Below, piece by piece: positions 1 through 8,129 of a stretch of DNA of 64,000 nucleotides. The notes under the pieces were generated by a model, which worked only from the letters and a program-made list of their open reading frames with translations, was not told where the DNA came from and did no database searches. Numbering within the stretch: position 1 is the first letter of the stretch; the number at the start of each line of letters is the position of its first letter. Source of the stretch: Achromobacter spanius. GTDB lineage: Bacteria; Pseudomonadota; Gammaproteobacteria; Burkholderiales; Burkholderiaceae_B. A program made the position numbers and the translations under genes. The stretch spans positions 2,232,001-2,296,000 of the forward strand of contig NZ_CP025030.1 in the NCBI RefSeq assembly GCF_002812705.1. Reading direction: 5' to 3'.

Positions 1-385
1 ACGGGGAACGCGCGATGGGGCAGACGGGCGCCAGTTGCTTGAGCACCTCTTCCGGTGGCCGCGCGTAATAGCGCACCGACGGCACCAGCCCCGCAAACAG
101 CAGCACGCTGCCATCCTTGGCGCCGTTGGCGGTGTAGTCGGCGCCCAGCATGCCGCTGGCGCCCGGCTTGTTTTCCACCACGACGGGGCGGTCCAGCGCC
201 CCTTCCAGCGTGGCGGCGACAACGCGGCCCAGCACGTCGGTGCCACCGCCCGGCGGAAAAGGCACGATGACGCGCAGCGGCGCCTCGCGCGCGGCGGCAT
301 TGCGGCCCAGCGACAGGCCCAGCGACGCGGCCAGCGGCGTCGTTGCGCCCAGGGCCAGTTGCTTCAAAACGGTTCTGCGATTCAT
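1..385 (-). CDS. Bug-family tricarboxylate transporter receptor, C-terminus cut by window edge
   Basis: This is the N-terminal 128 codons of a periplasmic binding protein of the Bug/TctC family. Such proteins capture carboxylates for tripartite tricarboxylate transporters or act as sensors. The start is the ATG at 385, preceded by a GGAGAC ribosome site. The leader begins MNRRTVLKQLALG, with an RR pair that could suit either Sec or Tat export. It is followed by the family block RVIVPFPPGGGTDVLGR and by VVVENKPGASG, the usual ligand-binding N-terminal lobe. The rest lies outside the window. It sits downstream of a hydrolase and a DUF1185 gene on the same strand, which suggests one catabolic operon controlled by the divergent LysR gene. 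Confidence 0.88.
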   Translation of the reverse strand, partial: MNRRTVLKQLALGATTPLAASLGLSLGRNAAAREAPLRVIVPFPPGGGTDVLGRVVAATLEGALDRPVVVENKPGASGMLGADYTANGAKDGSVLLFAGLVPSVRYYARPPEEVLKQLAPVCPIARSP

Positions 386-449
386 GCGCTTGTCTCCTTC
401 TGCGCCCGTTATCGGGGCGTGGGCCGATCACCTCTGTCTGGCGGGCGAT

Positions 450-1304
450 TCAGCGGGGGGCTGCTGGTCGGAAATAGGCTGTGGGCTCTGGGCCATTCGG
501 CCCCCCGGGCATGCCGCCCGCCAGCGCCTCCGACGGCGCGCTCGGCAATAAAAACGCATGCAGGGCCGAGGCAAGTGCCTCGGGGGCTTCCACCGGCAGC
601 ATATGCCGCTGGCCGTCCACCACGCGCACCCGGGCGTCAGGCAGCGCCCGCGCCAGCGCGCGCGTCATGCGGGGCGTCGACCCGACGTCCTGGTCTCCCG
701 TCATTACCAGCGTCGGACAAGAAATGTCGGGCGCGGCTTGCGCCAGCAGCGTGTCGCCGTGCGCGAACAAGCGATAGGCCGCCAGGAAGTCGGCGCGGTT
801 GTTGCGAAGCAGGCGGTGGCCGATGGCTGCAATACGCGCTGGGCGTGCAGCCTCGAATGCGGGCGTGAACCAGCGTTGCAGCGACACCGCCGCCGCCGCG
901 CCCACGTCCTGCGTGGCCGCCGCCTCCAGACGGGTCATTACGGCTCGGACTTCTTCGGGCGTGCGGTGGAACACCGTGCTCAACAGCACCAGCCGGGTCA
1001 CGCGTTGGGGCCTGGCGGCGGCATAGGCGCCCGCGATCAAGCCGCCCATCGAATAGCCCAGCACGTTCGCTTCGCCCCAGCCGGCCGCGTCCAGCTCGGC
1101 GTCCAGTTGCGCAATAAACCGCGGCATCTCCGCGGCCCCTTGAAGGCCCGGCGCCGCGCCATGGCCCAGCAGGTCGTAGCGCAGCACGTCAAAGCGGGCC
1201 TCCAGCAGCGGGGCCACATCATCCCAAAGCGTGTGATCCAAGCCCACGCCGTGCAGCAGCACCAGCGGTGCGCCACGGCCGGATCGATGGCGTGGCGTGC
1301 TCAT
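450..1304 (-). CDS. alpha/beta hydrolase, PcaD-like
   Basis: This 284-residue alpha/beta hydrolase resembles 3-oxoadipate enol-lactonases and related ester or lactone hydrolases. Visible elements are the oxyanion segment LLHGVGLDHTLW near residue 16, the nucleophile elbow GYSMGG near residue 85, an acid in GDQDVG and a histidine in GQRHMLP near residue 245, so the catalytic triad looks complete. The C-terminal 30 residues, rich in Gly and Pro, extend beyond the fold. Its ATG overlaps the stop of the DUF1185 gene (ATGA), indicating translational coupling. The true substrate cannot be read from the sequence. A role in ring-cleavage or amide/lactone catabolism together with the adjoining genes is inferred. 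Confidence 0.85.
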   Translation of the reverse strand: MSTPRHRSGRGAPLVLLHGVGLDHTLWDDVAPLLEARFDVLRYDLLGHGAAPGLQGAAEMPRFIAQLDAELDAAGWGEANVLGYSMGGLIAGAYAAARPQRVTRLVLLSTVFHRTPEEVRAVMTRLEAAATQDVGAAAAVSLQRWFTPAFEAARPARIAAIGHRLLRNNRADFLAAYRLFAHGDTLLAQAAPDISCPTLVMTGDQDVGSTPRMTRALARALPDARVRVVDGQRHMLPVEAPEALASALHAFLLPSAPSEALAGGMPGGPNGPEPTAYFRPAAPR

Positions 1305-1894
1305 TTCGACTGCGCCTCTTGCGCCAATTCCTGCAAGTCGGAATAGCGGTTGCCGATGCGGTGATGCGGCCTGCCGGACGTTGCCGCGCCCAGCGCAATG
1401 ACGATTTCGTCCGGCGCGGGGGCGTCGTTGATGTTGGTCTGCACGGTCAGGTAGTGTGAACGCAGTCCTTCGTCCTCTTTGTGCATCAAGGGCACGGAAA
1501 TGACGCAGCCCGGGCCGCCGCGCGTGTTGGTGAAAGCCAGGTAGCTGGTGCCGCCCACGGCATTGCGGTAGGCATTGCCAAAGCGCAGTGTGTGGATCAG
1601 CGCGGACGCATGCTCGACTTCACCCGACGTGCCCACCACGGCAGCCTTGCCGTAGGCTTCGATCTGGTCGGCCGACCCGGCCTGCCGCAGTATTTCGGCC
1701 ACCAGCAGTTCGCCCAACGGCGGGGCATTTTCCAGGATCTGCGGACGCAGGTCTTCCTGGAACGGCAAGCCCGCCCACGGATTACGGATCACGGCGGCGG
1801 CCACGATCATGACCAAGGGCCGCTCTGCCGGCTTGCCGCCTTCGATGCAGGTCTTTTCGACGTAACTGATGATCTTGCGCACTTGCAGGGCCAT
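1301..1894 (-). CDS. amino acid synthesis family protein (DUF1185)
   Basis: The product (197 residues from this start) matches DUF1185, called amino acid synthesis family, whose biochemical role is not established. Recognisable parts are the N-terminal MALQVRKIISYVEKT, the central GKAAVVGTSGEVEHASALIH and RNAVGGTSYL segments, and a C-terminal EIVIALGAATSGRPHHRIG. I chose the ATG at 1894 because a GGAG lies about 10 bases upstream and family members begin MxxRKI. An upstream in-frame ATG at 1960 would add 22 non-conserved residues and run over the palindromic operator region. It is the promoter-proximal gene of the minus-strand set and overlaps the hydrolase start by 4 bases. Confidence 0.8.
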   Translation of the reverse strand: MALQVRKIISYVEKTCIEGGKPAERPLVMIVAAAVIRNPWAGLPFQEDLRPQILENAPPLGELLVAEILRQAGSADQIEAYGKAAVVGTSGEVEHASALIHTLRFGNAYRNAVGGTSYLAFTNTRGGPGCVISVPLMHKEDEGLRSHYLTVQTNINDAPAPDEIVIALGAATSGRPHHRIGNRYSDLQELAQEAQSK

Positions 1895-1953
1895 TTGATT
1901 GCTCCAACGCATAAGGCTGATGATGAGCCCATTGTTCATGCCCAGAGCAAATT

Positions 1954-1983
1954 TTGACAATCCAAATTAACTCAAGTTAATTT
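1954..1983 (+). promoter_or_regulatory. LysR-type operator and possible overlapping promoter
   Basis: A perfect inverted repeat with 9-base arms, AAATTAACT-CA-AGTTAATTT, lies at 1964-1983 between the divergent DUF1185 and LysR genes. A TTGACA hexamer at 1954-1959 followed after 17 bases by TTAATT at 1977-1982 could form a sigma70-type promoter for the LysR gene, overlapping the palindrome. This arrangement fits autorepression and control of the divergent operon by the LysR protein. The palindrome is seen directly; its binding by the neighbour is inference. Confidence 0.6.
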
Positions 1984-2013
1984 CGGAAAACCTGAAGCCA
2001 ACCGGTGCCCATC

Positions 2014-2922
2014 ATGCCCACGCCCCTGAAGATCCAGCACCTGCGGCAATTCCTGTTGGCGGCCGACCATGGCAGCTTCCGGTTGGCGGCCGAAGGCACG
2101 CATCGGTCGCAAGCCGCCGTGTCCGCCGCCATGCAAGACCTGGAACAGCAACTGGGCGCGCCGCTGTTTGAAGCCGGCAAGCGGGCGCAACTGACGCCGT
2201 TGGGTCTGGCGGTGGCGCCGCTGCTGCGCGAATTGCTGGCCACGCATGACCGCGTGCTGGATGCGGCGCGGCAACTGGGCATGGGCAATAAGGGGCCCGT
2301 GTCGCTGGCGGTGATGCCGTCGTTGGCCGATGAGTGGCTGCCCCGCTTGCTGGAACGCTACGCGCGCAGCCATCCCGACATCCGCATCCGCGCGCTGGAT
2401 GAGTCGTCGCAGGACGTGCACCGGCTGGTGCTGGGCGGCGAGGTGCAGGTGGGCGTAGCCGGGCAGGTGCCGCGCACGGCCGAGGTCGCCTTCACGCCCG
2501 TCGCGCGCGATGCGTTTGGGCTGGTGTGCCGTAAATCGCACCCGCTGGCGCGGCGGCGCGGGGCGGTGCCGTGGTCGGCGCTTGAAGACGAAAGGCTGAT
2601 CGGCAACGCCACGTTCGACTCGCTCAAGAACCGGCAACTGGGTGGCTATATCGACGACCCGGCCATGGTAGTGTCGAACCGCGCGTCGTTGCTGGCCAGC
2701 GTGGTCAGCGGCCTGGGGGTGACGGTGCTGCCGGTGTTGGCGCGGCCCGCCGTCAGCAGCGGGCTGGCGTTCGTGCCGCTGTGCGAGCCCACGGTAGAGC
2801 GCATCGTGGGCGTGCTGATCCGCAAGGAAGAAACGCTGCTGCCGTCGGTGGCGGCCATGCACGCGCTGGCGCTGCGTTCGCTGGCCCAGTTCACCCGGCG
2901 CAAAGGGGCGGCGCTGGTGTAG
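2014..2922 (+). CDS. LysR-family transcriptional regulator
   Basis: This is a LysR-type regulator of about 302 residues. The N-terminal winged helix (LKIQHLRQFLLAADHGSF through AAVSAAMQDLEQQLG and LFEAGKRAQLTPLG) occupies roughly residues 5-65, followed by the periplasmic-binding-protein-like effector domain. The ATG at 2014 is preferred over the GTG at 2005 because family members start a few residues before the first helix. It is divergent from the hydrolase/DUF1185/Bug genes and faces a 20-bp palindrome, so it probably controls that operon and itself. The inducer is unknown. Confidence 0.88.
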   Translation: MPTPLKIQHLRQFLLAADHGSFRLAAEGTHRSQAAVSAAMQDLEQQLGAPLFEAGKRAQLTPLGLAVAPLLRELLATHDRVLDAARQLGMGNKGPVSLAVMPSLADEWLPRLLERYARSHPDIRIRALDESSQDVHRLVLGGEVQVGVAGQVPRTAEVAFTPVARDAFGLVCRKSHPLARRRGAVPWSALEDERLIGNATFDSLKNRQLGGYIDDPAMVVSNRASLLASVVSGLGVTVLPVLARPAVSSGLAFVPLCEPTVERIVGVLIRKEETLLPSVAAMHALALRSLAQFTRRKGAALV

Positions 2923-3201
2923 ACGGCCCTTGGCCGCGCATCCGCGTTAGGGTTGCTACCCGTTCAGCGGCCGTGAAGCCCAGCTTAATAAATCCTAAAT
3001 TGGCAGCCGCGCGGCGCTGCGTCAGAGTGCGCAACAGAGAAAACGGCCGTCAGATGCCGTCCTGGTCGGCGAACCGATCCGCCGCGCCTTCAACCCCGCA
3101 CAGCAAAACCCTATCGAAAATAACCCGGGACACACCGGGCGGCTTGCTATCGACCGTTGCCACGTGGTGGCGGTCATCCCTGTTGGTCCGAGGAGACGAC
3201 A

Positions 3202-4062
3202 ATGAGCAAGAGCTGGAAGAGATTTGCAGGTGCGCTTGGGGCGATGGCGATGATGGCGGGGGCGCAGGCCGCCGATGCGCCGCCCGACGTCAAGCTGATG
3301 CAGTTGTCCGTGGGCAAGATAGAGCTGGACAAAGGCTTCATGACCGCCATGGTCGATGTGGGCACGAAGATCAAGATCCCCGTGCCCGCCTATGTGATCC
3401 AGCACCCGCGCGGCTTGGTGCTGTTCGATACCGGTATGAACCAGGCTACCGCCGACGGCAACTGCGCCAACTATTGGGGCCAGGGTCTGTGCGGCGCCTT
3501 CAATTCCATCCAGGGCCGCGACGAAGTCATCGACCGTCAGTTGAAGGCCGCGGGCTTTGACGTCAGTGACGTGAAGTACGTGGTGTATTCGCACTTTCAC
3601 CTGGACCACGCCGGCAACATCAAGATGTTCCCCAAGGCCAAGCACGTGGTGCAAAAGGCCGAGCTGCGCGCCGCCTGGTGGCCCGAGAAATTCCAGCGCG
3701 CCGCCTATGTCATGAAAGACTTCGACACGACGCGCGACTACGACTTCATCCAGGTGGAAGGCGACTTCGACCTGTTCGGCGATGGCACCATCGTGCTGCT
3801 GGACACCAAGGGCCACACGCAGGGGCATCAGTCCTTGCAGGTGAAGCTGAAGAACACCGGCACGGTGCTGCTGGCGGCCGACGCCATCTATACCGCTGAG
3901 AACGAGGCGGGCGTGATCCCGGGTATTACCTGGAACACGGCGGCGTCGATGCAGGCGATTGACCGGCTCAAGCAGATCCGCGACGCGCGCCAGGGCCAGC
4001 TCTGGTATAGCCACGACGCCGAGCAGCACGCGCAGAACGCCAAGACCAAGGTCTTTGACTAA
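3202..4062 (+). CDS. exported MBL-fold hydrolase, AHL-lactonase-like
   Basis: This 286-residue metallo-beta-lactamase-fold enzyme carries the zinc motif SHFHLDHAG near residue 133, a later metal His in KGHTQGH, the bridging Asp in LLAADAIY and a final His in YSHDAEQH. The overall pattern resembles N-acyl-homoserine-lactone lactonases. Unlike the usual cytoplasmic lactonases it begins with a Sec signal peptide (AGALGAMAMMAGAQAAD, cleavage near residue 22) and has two close cysteines in NCANYWGQGLCGAF that could form a disulfide, so it should act in the periplasm or outside the cell. The ATG at 3202 follows an AGGAGA site. It stands alone, 51 bases before the ABC cluster. Lactonase activity is inferred; another ester or lactone substrate is possible. 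Confidence 0.78.
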   Translation: MSKSWKRFAGALGAMAMMAGAQAADAPPDVKLMQLSVGKIELDKGFMTAMVDVGTKIKIPVPAYVIQHPRGLVLFDTGMNQATADGNCANYWGQGLCGAFNSIQGRDEVIDRQLKAAGFDVSDVKYVVYSHFHLDHAGNIKMFPKAKHVVQKAELRAAWWPEKFQRAAYVMKDFDTTRDYDFIQVEGDFDLFGDGTIVLLDTKGHTQGHQSLQVKLKNTGTVLLAADAIYTAENEAGVIPGITWNTAASMQAIDRLKQIRDARQGQLWYSHDAEQHAQNAKTKVFD

Positions 4063-4113
4063 GGCGCTGGACGCTACGCACCAAGCCTCGCCATCCCAAC
4101 CCAAGAGCGCCTC

Positions 4114-5082
4114 ATGCAGCCGGCCGTTGCCTTGCACCAGGTCTGCAAGTCGTTCGGACCCCGCCAGGTCCTGCATTCCCTGAGCCTGTCCGTGGCGCCC
4201 GGGGAAATCGTGGGCCTGTTGGGGCCGAACGGCAGCGGCAAGACCACCACCCTGCGCCTGATGGCCGGGTTCTACACCCCCGATAGCGGCCGCGTCACGG
4301 TGCGCGGGCAGGAACCCGCGCCGGGCCGGGGCAATGCCGACATCGGCTACCTGCCCGAACGCGCGCCGCTGTATGACGCGCTGACGATCATGCAATACCT
4401 GGAGTTCGGCGCGGGCGTGAAGGTGGCGGGCGGGGCGCGCGCGCGTCGCCAGGCCATTGAACGCGCCATTGACGGCTTCGACTTGCAAGCCGTTGCCGGC
4501 AGCGCCATCGGCCGCCTGTCCAAGGGCCAGCGGCAACGGGTAGGGCTGGCGCAAGCGGTGCTGAATGATCCGCCCGTGCTGCTGCTGGATGAAGCCACCA
4601 ACGGTCTGGACCCGGTGCAGATCGTGGAAGCGCGCGCCATGATCCGCCGCTGCGCCGAAGGGCGCGCGGTGGTGTTCAGCAGCCATCTCATGCAAGAGGT
4701 GGAAGCCCTGTGCACCCGCATCGTCATCCTGCGCCAAGGCCACCTGGTGGAAGATGCGGCCTTGGGTCAGGCGCAGTCGGCGCTGCAATTGCAACTGGCC
4801 TTGCCCACGTCGGGCCACGCGGCCTTGCATGCCGCCTTGTCGACCTGCGCGGGCGTGCACGCGGTGGACGCCACGGTGCTGGACGCCGTGTTGAGCAAGT
4901 GGCGCATCAGTTGGAACACAGCCGGTGGTGGCGAAGCGCCAGGCGCCGTGTGCGACCAGGTGCTGCGCATCGTGCTGGCGCATGCCCAGGTGCGCGCCGT
5001 GCTGTCCTTGCACGACGCCGTCGAAACCCGCCTGCTGGCGGCGTTGGCACCGAATGATCCGGTCTTGCGGAGGCGCGCATGA
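4114..5082 (+). CDS. ABC transporter ATP-binding protein, GldA-like
   Basis: This 322-residue ATPase has a Walker A GLLGPNGSGKTTT near residue 38, a signature LSKGQRQRVGLAQ, a Walker B VLLLDEATNGLDP and a switch His in SSHLMQEVE, followed by a C-terminal extension of about 100 residues. It is the first gene of a four-gene cluster whose permease and auxiliary proteins resemble GldF and GldG, so it is of the ABC-2 export type rather than an importer ATPase. Its stop overlaps the permease start (ATGA at 5079). In Bacteroidetes this complex is linked to gliding. In proteobacteria the function is unknown, and no gliding is implied here. Confidence 0.85.
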   Translation: MQPAVALHQVCKSFGPRQVLHSLSLSVAPGEIVGLLGPNGSGKTTTLRLMAGFYTPDSGRVTVRGQEPAPGRGNADIGYLPERAPLYDALTIMQYLEFGAGVKVAGGARARRQAIERAIDGFDLQAVAGSAIGRLSKGQRQRVGLAQAVLNDPPVLLLDEATNGLDPVQIVEARAMIRRCAEGRAVVFSSHLMQEVEALCTRIVILRQGHLVEDAALGQAQSALQLQLALPTSGHAALHAALSTCAGVHAVDATVLDAVLSKWRISWNTAGGGEAPGAVCDQVLRIVLAHAQVRAVLSLHDAVETRLLAALAPNDPVLRRRA

Positions 5083-5792
5083 AGGGCTTTCCTGCCTTGT
5101 ACCGAAAAGAACTGCGCACCGACTTCGGCTCGCCCGTGGCGCTGGTGGTGGTGGCCGTGTTCTGGGCGCTGTCGGGCTACCTGTTCAGCTTCAATCTGTT
5201 CTTCGTCAGCACCGGGCAAATGGTCACGGCGTTTCACAACATGACGATCCTGCTGATCCTGGTGATGCCCTTGGTCAGCATGCGTGCGTTTGCGGAAGAG
5301 GCGCGGCAGGGCACCTTGGAATTGTTGCTGACCTTGCCCTTGTCGGACGCCACGCTGGTGGCGGCCAAGTACGCGGCGGGGCTGACCGTATTGGCCTTGA
5401 TGCTGGCGGGTACGACCGCCGCCGTGCTGCCGCTGGCCTGGTACGGGCAACCTGACTACGGCCCCATCGTGGGCGGCTACATCGGCGTGTTCCTTTACGG
5501 CGCGCTGTTCCTGGCGATAGGCATTGCCGTGTCCAGCGCCTGCTCGAACCAGATCGTGGCGGCCAGCGCCACCTGGGGCATCCTGGTGTTGCTGTGGTTC
5601 ATGGACTACCCGGCCGCGCTGGATGCCTTTCCAGCCTTGTCGCCGTTCTTCCAGGCGCTGTCCTTGTCGGCGCAGCACGTGGACTTTATCCGTGGCGTGC
5701 TGCCCGGACCCGCCACGCTAACGTTGGCCAGCGTGGCGGTGCTGGCGTTGATGATCGCGGCCGTCAACCTGAAGCGCTGGAGGCTGCGATGA
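5079..5792 (+). CDS. ABC-2 type permease, GldF-like
   Basis: The product is a 237-residue integral membrane protein with about six hydrophobic segments (for example VALVVVAVFWALSGYLFSF, MTILLILVMPLVSM and ATWGILVLLWFM). After the second segment comes the ABC-2 permease hallmark MRAFAEEARQGTLELLLTLP. It overlaps both neighbours by 4 bases, so it is co-translated with the ATPase and with the GldG-like protein. Together they should form a membrane complex that moves or extracts an unidentified substrate. Confidence 0.85.
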   Translation: MKGFPALYRKELRTDFGSPVALVVVAVFWALSGYLFSFNLFFVSTGQMVTAFHNMTILLILVMPLVSMRAFAEEARQGTLELLLTLPLSDATLVAAKYAAGLTVLALMLAGTTAAVLPLAWYGQPDYGPIVGGYIGVFLYGALFLAIGIAVSSACSNQIVAASATWGILVLLWFMDYPAALDAFPALSPFFQALSLSAQHVDFIRGVLPGPATLTLASVAVLALMIAAVNLKRWRLR

Positions 5793-7174
5793 ACGGCCAC
5801 CCCGGCTTGCGTCGCGCGGGCAGACGGCTGGGGCTCTGGCTGCCCGTGTTGGCGGTGGCGGCTTTGCTGCTGGCGCTGAACCTGTGGGCATCCCGCCATC
5901 TGGGCCGTTGGGATCTGACGGCGCAGCGGCTCTACAGCCTGTCGCCCGAAAGCCTGGACGTGGCGCGCCAGATCAAGCAGCCCGTGGACGTGACGTGGTT
6001 CTACGACCTGCGCAACAAGAGCATGGTGGATGCGCTGGAACTGCTGCGCCAGTACGAACACGCCAATCCGCTGATCCGCGTGCGCGGCGTGGACCCGGCG
6101 CTGCGCCCGGCCGAAGCGCGCGAAGCCGGCATCCAGTTCGCGGGCAGCGCGGTGCTGGCCGCCGACACCCGTAAGATGACGATCAACGGCGGCACTGAAA
6201 CCGACTTCACCAACGCGCTGATCCGCATCAACCAGCAGGGCGCGCAGACGGTGTGCTTCACGCAAGGGCATCGCGAAGCCATGCTGGACAGCCTGACGTC
6301 GCTGGACGATCTGGAAGACCACGGCGACGACGAAAACCTGGTGGCGCGCGTGGAAGTGCATGAGCAGCATGGCATGGCGATGGCGCGCAATGCCTTGCAA
6401 ACGCTGGGCTTTGGCGCTCGCGCCGTGAACGCGGGCAGCCTGGCGCAAGCGCTGCCGGCCTGCGCCGTGGTGGTGGCGGCCGGTCCGCGCACGCCGTTCG
6501 GCGCGGACGACGCGCAGGCGCTGCGCCGCTGGACCGCCGACGGCGGCAAGACCTTGCTGCTGCTGGAACCCGACACCCAGCACGGCCTGGACGCCTTGTT
6601 GGCCGACTTCGGCATTGCACGGCCGGCGGGCGCGCTGGCGGACCCGGCCAGCCACTACCGCAACGACGCCGGCAGCCCCGCCGTCAGCGACTACACCCGC
6701 CACAAGATGACGCGCGGTTTGCCCTTGAGCTTCTTTCCCGGCGCGGCCGCGCTGGAGCCCGCGGGCGACAGCCTGCCCCCGGGCGTGACCGTGATTCCCT
6801 TGGCGCAGACGTCCGCCCAGGCACATCTGCCGGGCCAAACCGGCACGCGCCACACCTTGATGGTGCTGGCCACGCGCAACGCGCAGACGGCCAGCGTGGA
6901 CGGATCGGCGCGGCCCACCTTGCTGGTGGCGGGCGATAGCGACTTTGCGACCAACCGCCATTTCGCTACCTTGGGCAACGGCGCGCTCTTCACCAGCGCG
7001 GTCACGCTGCTGGCCGGCGAAGACGCCTTGCTGACGATCCGCCCGCGCCATTACGAAAACCGCCGCGTCGAGCTCACCAACCGCCAGATGCGCACGGTGT
7101 TCTGGACCAGCACTGTTGTCTTGCCGCTGCTGGCGTTGATGACGGGCCTGTTGCTGTGGTGGAGACGGCGGTGA
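5789..7174 (+). CDS. GldG-like auxiliary ABC component
   Basis: This 461-residue protein fits the family of auxiliary subunits of gliding-type ABC systems. It has an N-terminal membrane anchor (about residues 13-32), a large extracytoplasmic region, and a C-terminal membrane segment (VLPLLALMTGLLLWW) before a short RRR tail. The segment LTAQRLYSLSPESLDVARQIKQ after the first anchor is typical. The start is the ATG at 5789, which overlaps the permease stop. The soluble part has the look of an IFT52/GIFT-type domain (VCFTQGHREAMLDS, LLLLEPDTQHGLDAL), a fold thought to bind sugars or peptides. This is inferred by eye only. Confidence 0.78.
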   Translation: MNGHPGLRRAGRRLGLWLPVLAVAALLLALNLWASRHLGRWDLTAQRLYSLSPESLDVARQIKQPVDVTWFYDLRNKSMVDALELLRQYEHANPLIRVRGVDPALRPAEAREAGIQFAGSAVLAADTRKMTINGGTETDFTNALIRINQQGAQTVCFTQGHREAMLDSLTSLDDLEDHGDDENLVARVEVHEQHGMAMARNALQTLGFGARAVNAGSLAQALPACAVVVAAGPRTPFGADDAQALRRWTADGGKTLLLLEPDTQHGLDALLADFGIARPAGALADPASHYRNDAGSPAVSDYTRHKMTRGLPLSFFPGAAALEPAGDSLPPGVTVIPLAQTSAQAHLPGQTGTRHTLMVLATRNAQTASVDGSARPTLLVAGDSDFATNRHFATLGNGALFTSAVTLLAGEDALLTIRPRHYENRRVELTNRQMRTVFWTSTVVLPLLALMTGLLLWWRRR

Positions 7175-7797
7175 ACGCCGTGCGCCTTCCCCTGGGGCGT
7201 CGCATCGCATGGCCGATGTTGCTGGCGGCCGGGGTGGTGTTGTCGGCGTGGCAATGGCACGAAGCCATGGAGTCGCCCGCCACGCACAGCGGCCACACGC
7301 ATCTGCATGACGATAGCGGCAAGCCCGCGCGTTTGTATGCCTGGAATGCGGATCAAGCGGCCCGCGTTACCTTGGTTATCCCTGCGCAAACGCAGACATC
7401 AACGCAGACATCAACGAAGACATCGAAGGTGCAGGTGCCGGAGCAGACCCGGACATCGGCGCAGACCTTGATGCTGCAACGCGGCGCGCAAGGCTGGCAC
7501 GCAACCCCCGCCGTCGCCAACTTCGACGTCGCCGACTTCCTGGCCTTGTTTTCGCACGCCCGCAGCGACCGCATCCTGACCCCGCATGCTGGCGAATCCT
7601 ATGGCTTGAACCCCCCCGCGCTGCGCATCGCCATTGACGACGCCCACGGCGCCGCGCTGGTCCGCATGGACGTGGGCGCGCTTACGCCGGATGGCCTAGG
7701 CCGTTATGTGCAATTGCCCAACGAACCGCACCTGCGCATCATCCCCAATTACCAGACGCGGGCGCCCTTGGCCGCGACGATGCAGGTAAACCCGTAG
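7171..7797 (+). CDS. membrane-anchored protein of the Gld-like ABC cluster, possibly DUF4340-related
   Basis: The predicted product is about 208 residues with one N-terminal anchor (MLLAAGVVLSAW). The exported part reads like the start of DUF4340 proteins, which commonly accompany GldF/GldG (TLMLQRGAQGWHATPAVANFDVADFLALF). I chose the GTG at 7171, which overlaps the preceding stop (GTGA) and has a GGAG 8 bases upstream. A GTG at 7156 is also possible. A 12-base tandem repeat at 7390-7425 encodes the Thr/Gln/Ser run TQTSTQTSTKTS, a probable length-variable linker. No partner gene follows; it is the last gene of the cluster. Confidence 0.6.
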   Translation: MNAVRLPLGRRIAWPMLLAAGVVLSAWQWHEAMESPATHSGHTHLHDDSGKPARLYAWNADQAARVTLVIPAQTQTSTQTSTKTSKVQVPEQTRTSAQTLMLQRGAQGWHATPAVANFDVADFLALFSHARSDRILTPHAGESYGLNPPALRIAIDDAHGAALVRMDVGALTPDGLGRYVQLPNEPHLRIIPNYQTRAPLAATMQVNP

Positions 7798-8129
7798 ACG
7801 GTAAACACGCCCGCCACGGCCACTCTATCGCTTGTGAAACCCGGCTTGCGCAAAGATAAATAGGCGCTGAAAACGCGCCTCCCTATACTTCTTTTCCACA
7901 TCGGATGAGTACGAAATGCGGTTGCGGCCAGCAATCGGACCCGTCCATATAAACGCCTTCCGGCCTGTTCCGATTCGCATCGGCAAGGGGCACGACAAGG
8001 TCCATAACGAGACAAGGGCGCGCCATGCGCGTCCCGGGCAACATGCCCGTACCGCCGTGCAGGGGACGCACGTTGCCAAGGCAACGCATCGCCCGTGCGG
8101 CAGGTGCTTAGCGGATTGGGAGAAGACGC
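7798..8129. other. intergenic region with probable promoter of the liv-dehydrogenase operon
   Basis: No convincing gene is seen in these 332 bases. Several overlapping short minus-strand frames read as shadows. Near the 3' end, CGTTGCC-AA-GGCAACG at 8071-8086 forms an inverted repeat with 7-base arms that could be an operator. GGGAGA at 8118-8123 is the ribosome site for the TTG start at 8130. The promoter itself could not be placed with confidence. Confidence 0.45.

Noticed and set aside
3022..5013. 663-codon minus-strand open frame opposite the hydrolase and ABC ATPase
   Set aside because: It is antisense to two genes with complete catalytic motifs, is extremely rich in His, Gln, Arg and Gly, and has no recognisable domain. 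It is a shadow produced by GC-rich codon bias.
5606..7210. 534-codon minus-strand frame opposite the GldG-like gene
   Set aside because: It is antisense, His/Gln/Arg-rich and lacks homology-like segments. The plus-strand gene is tied to its neighbours by overlaps.
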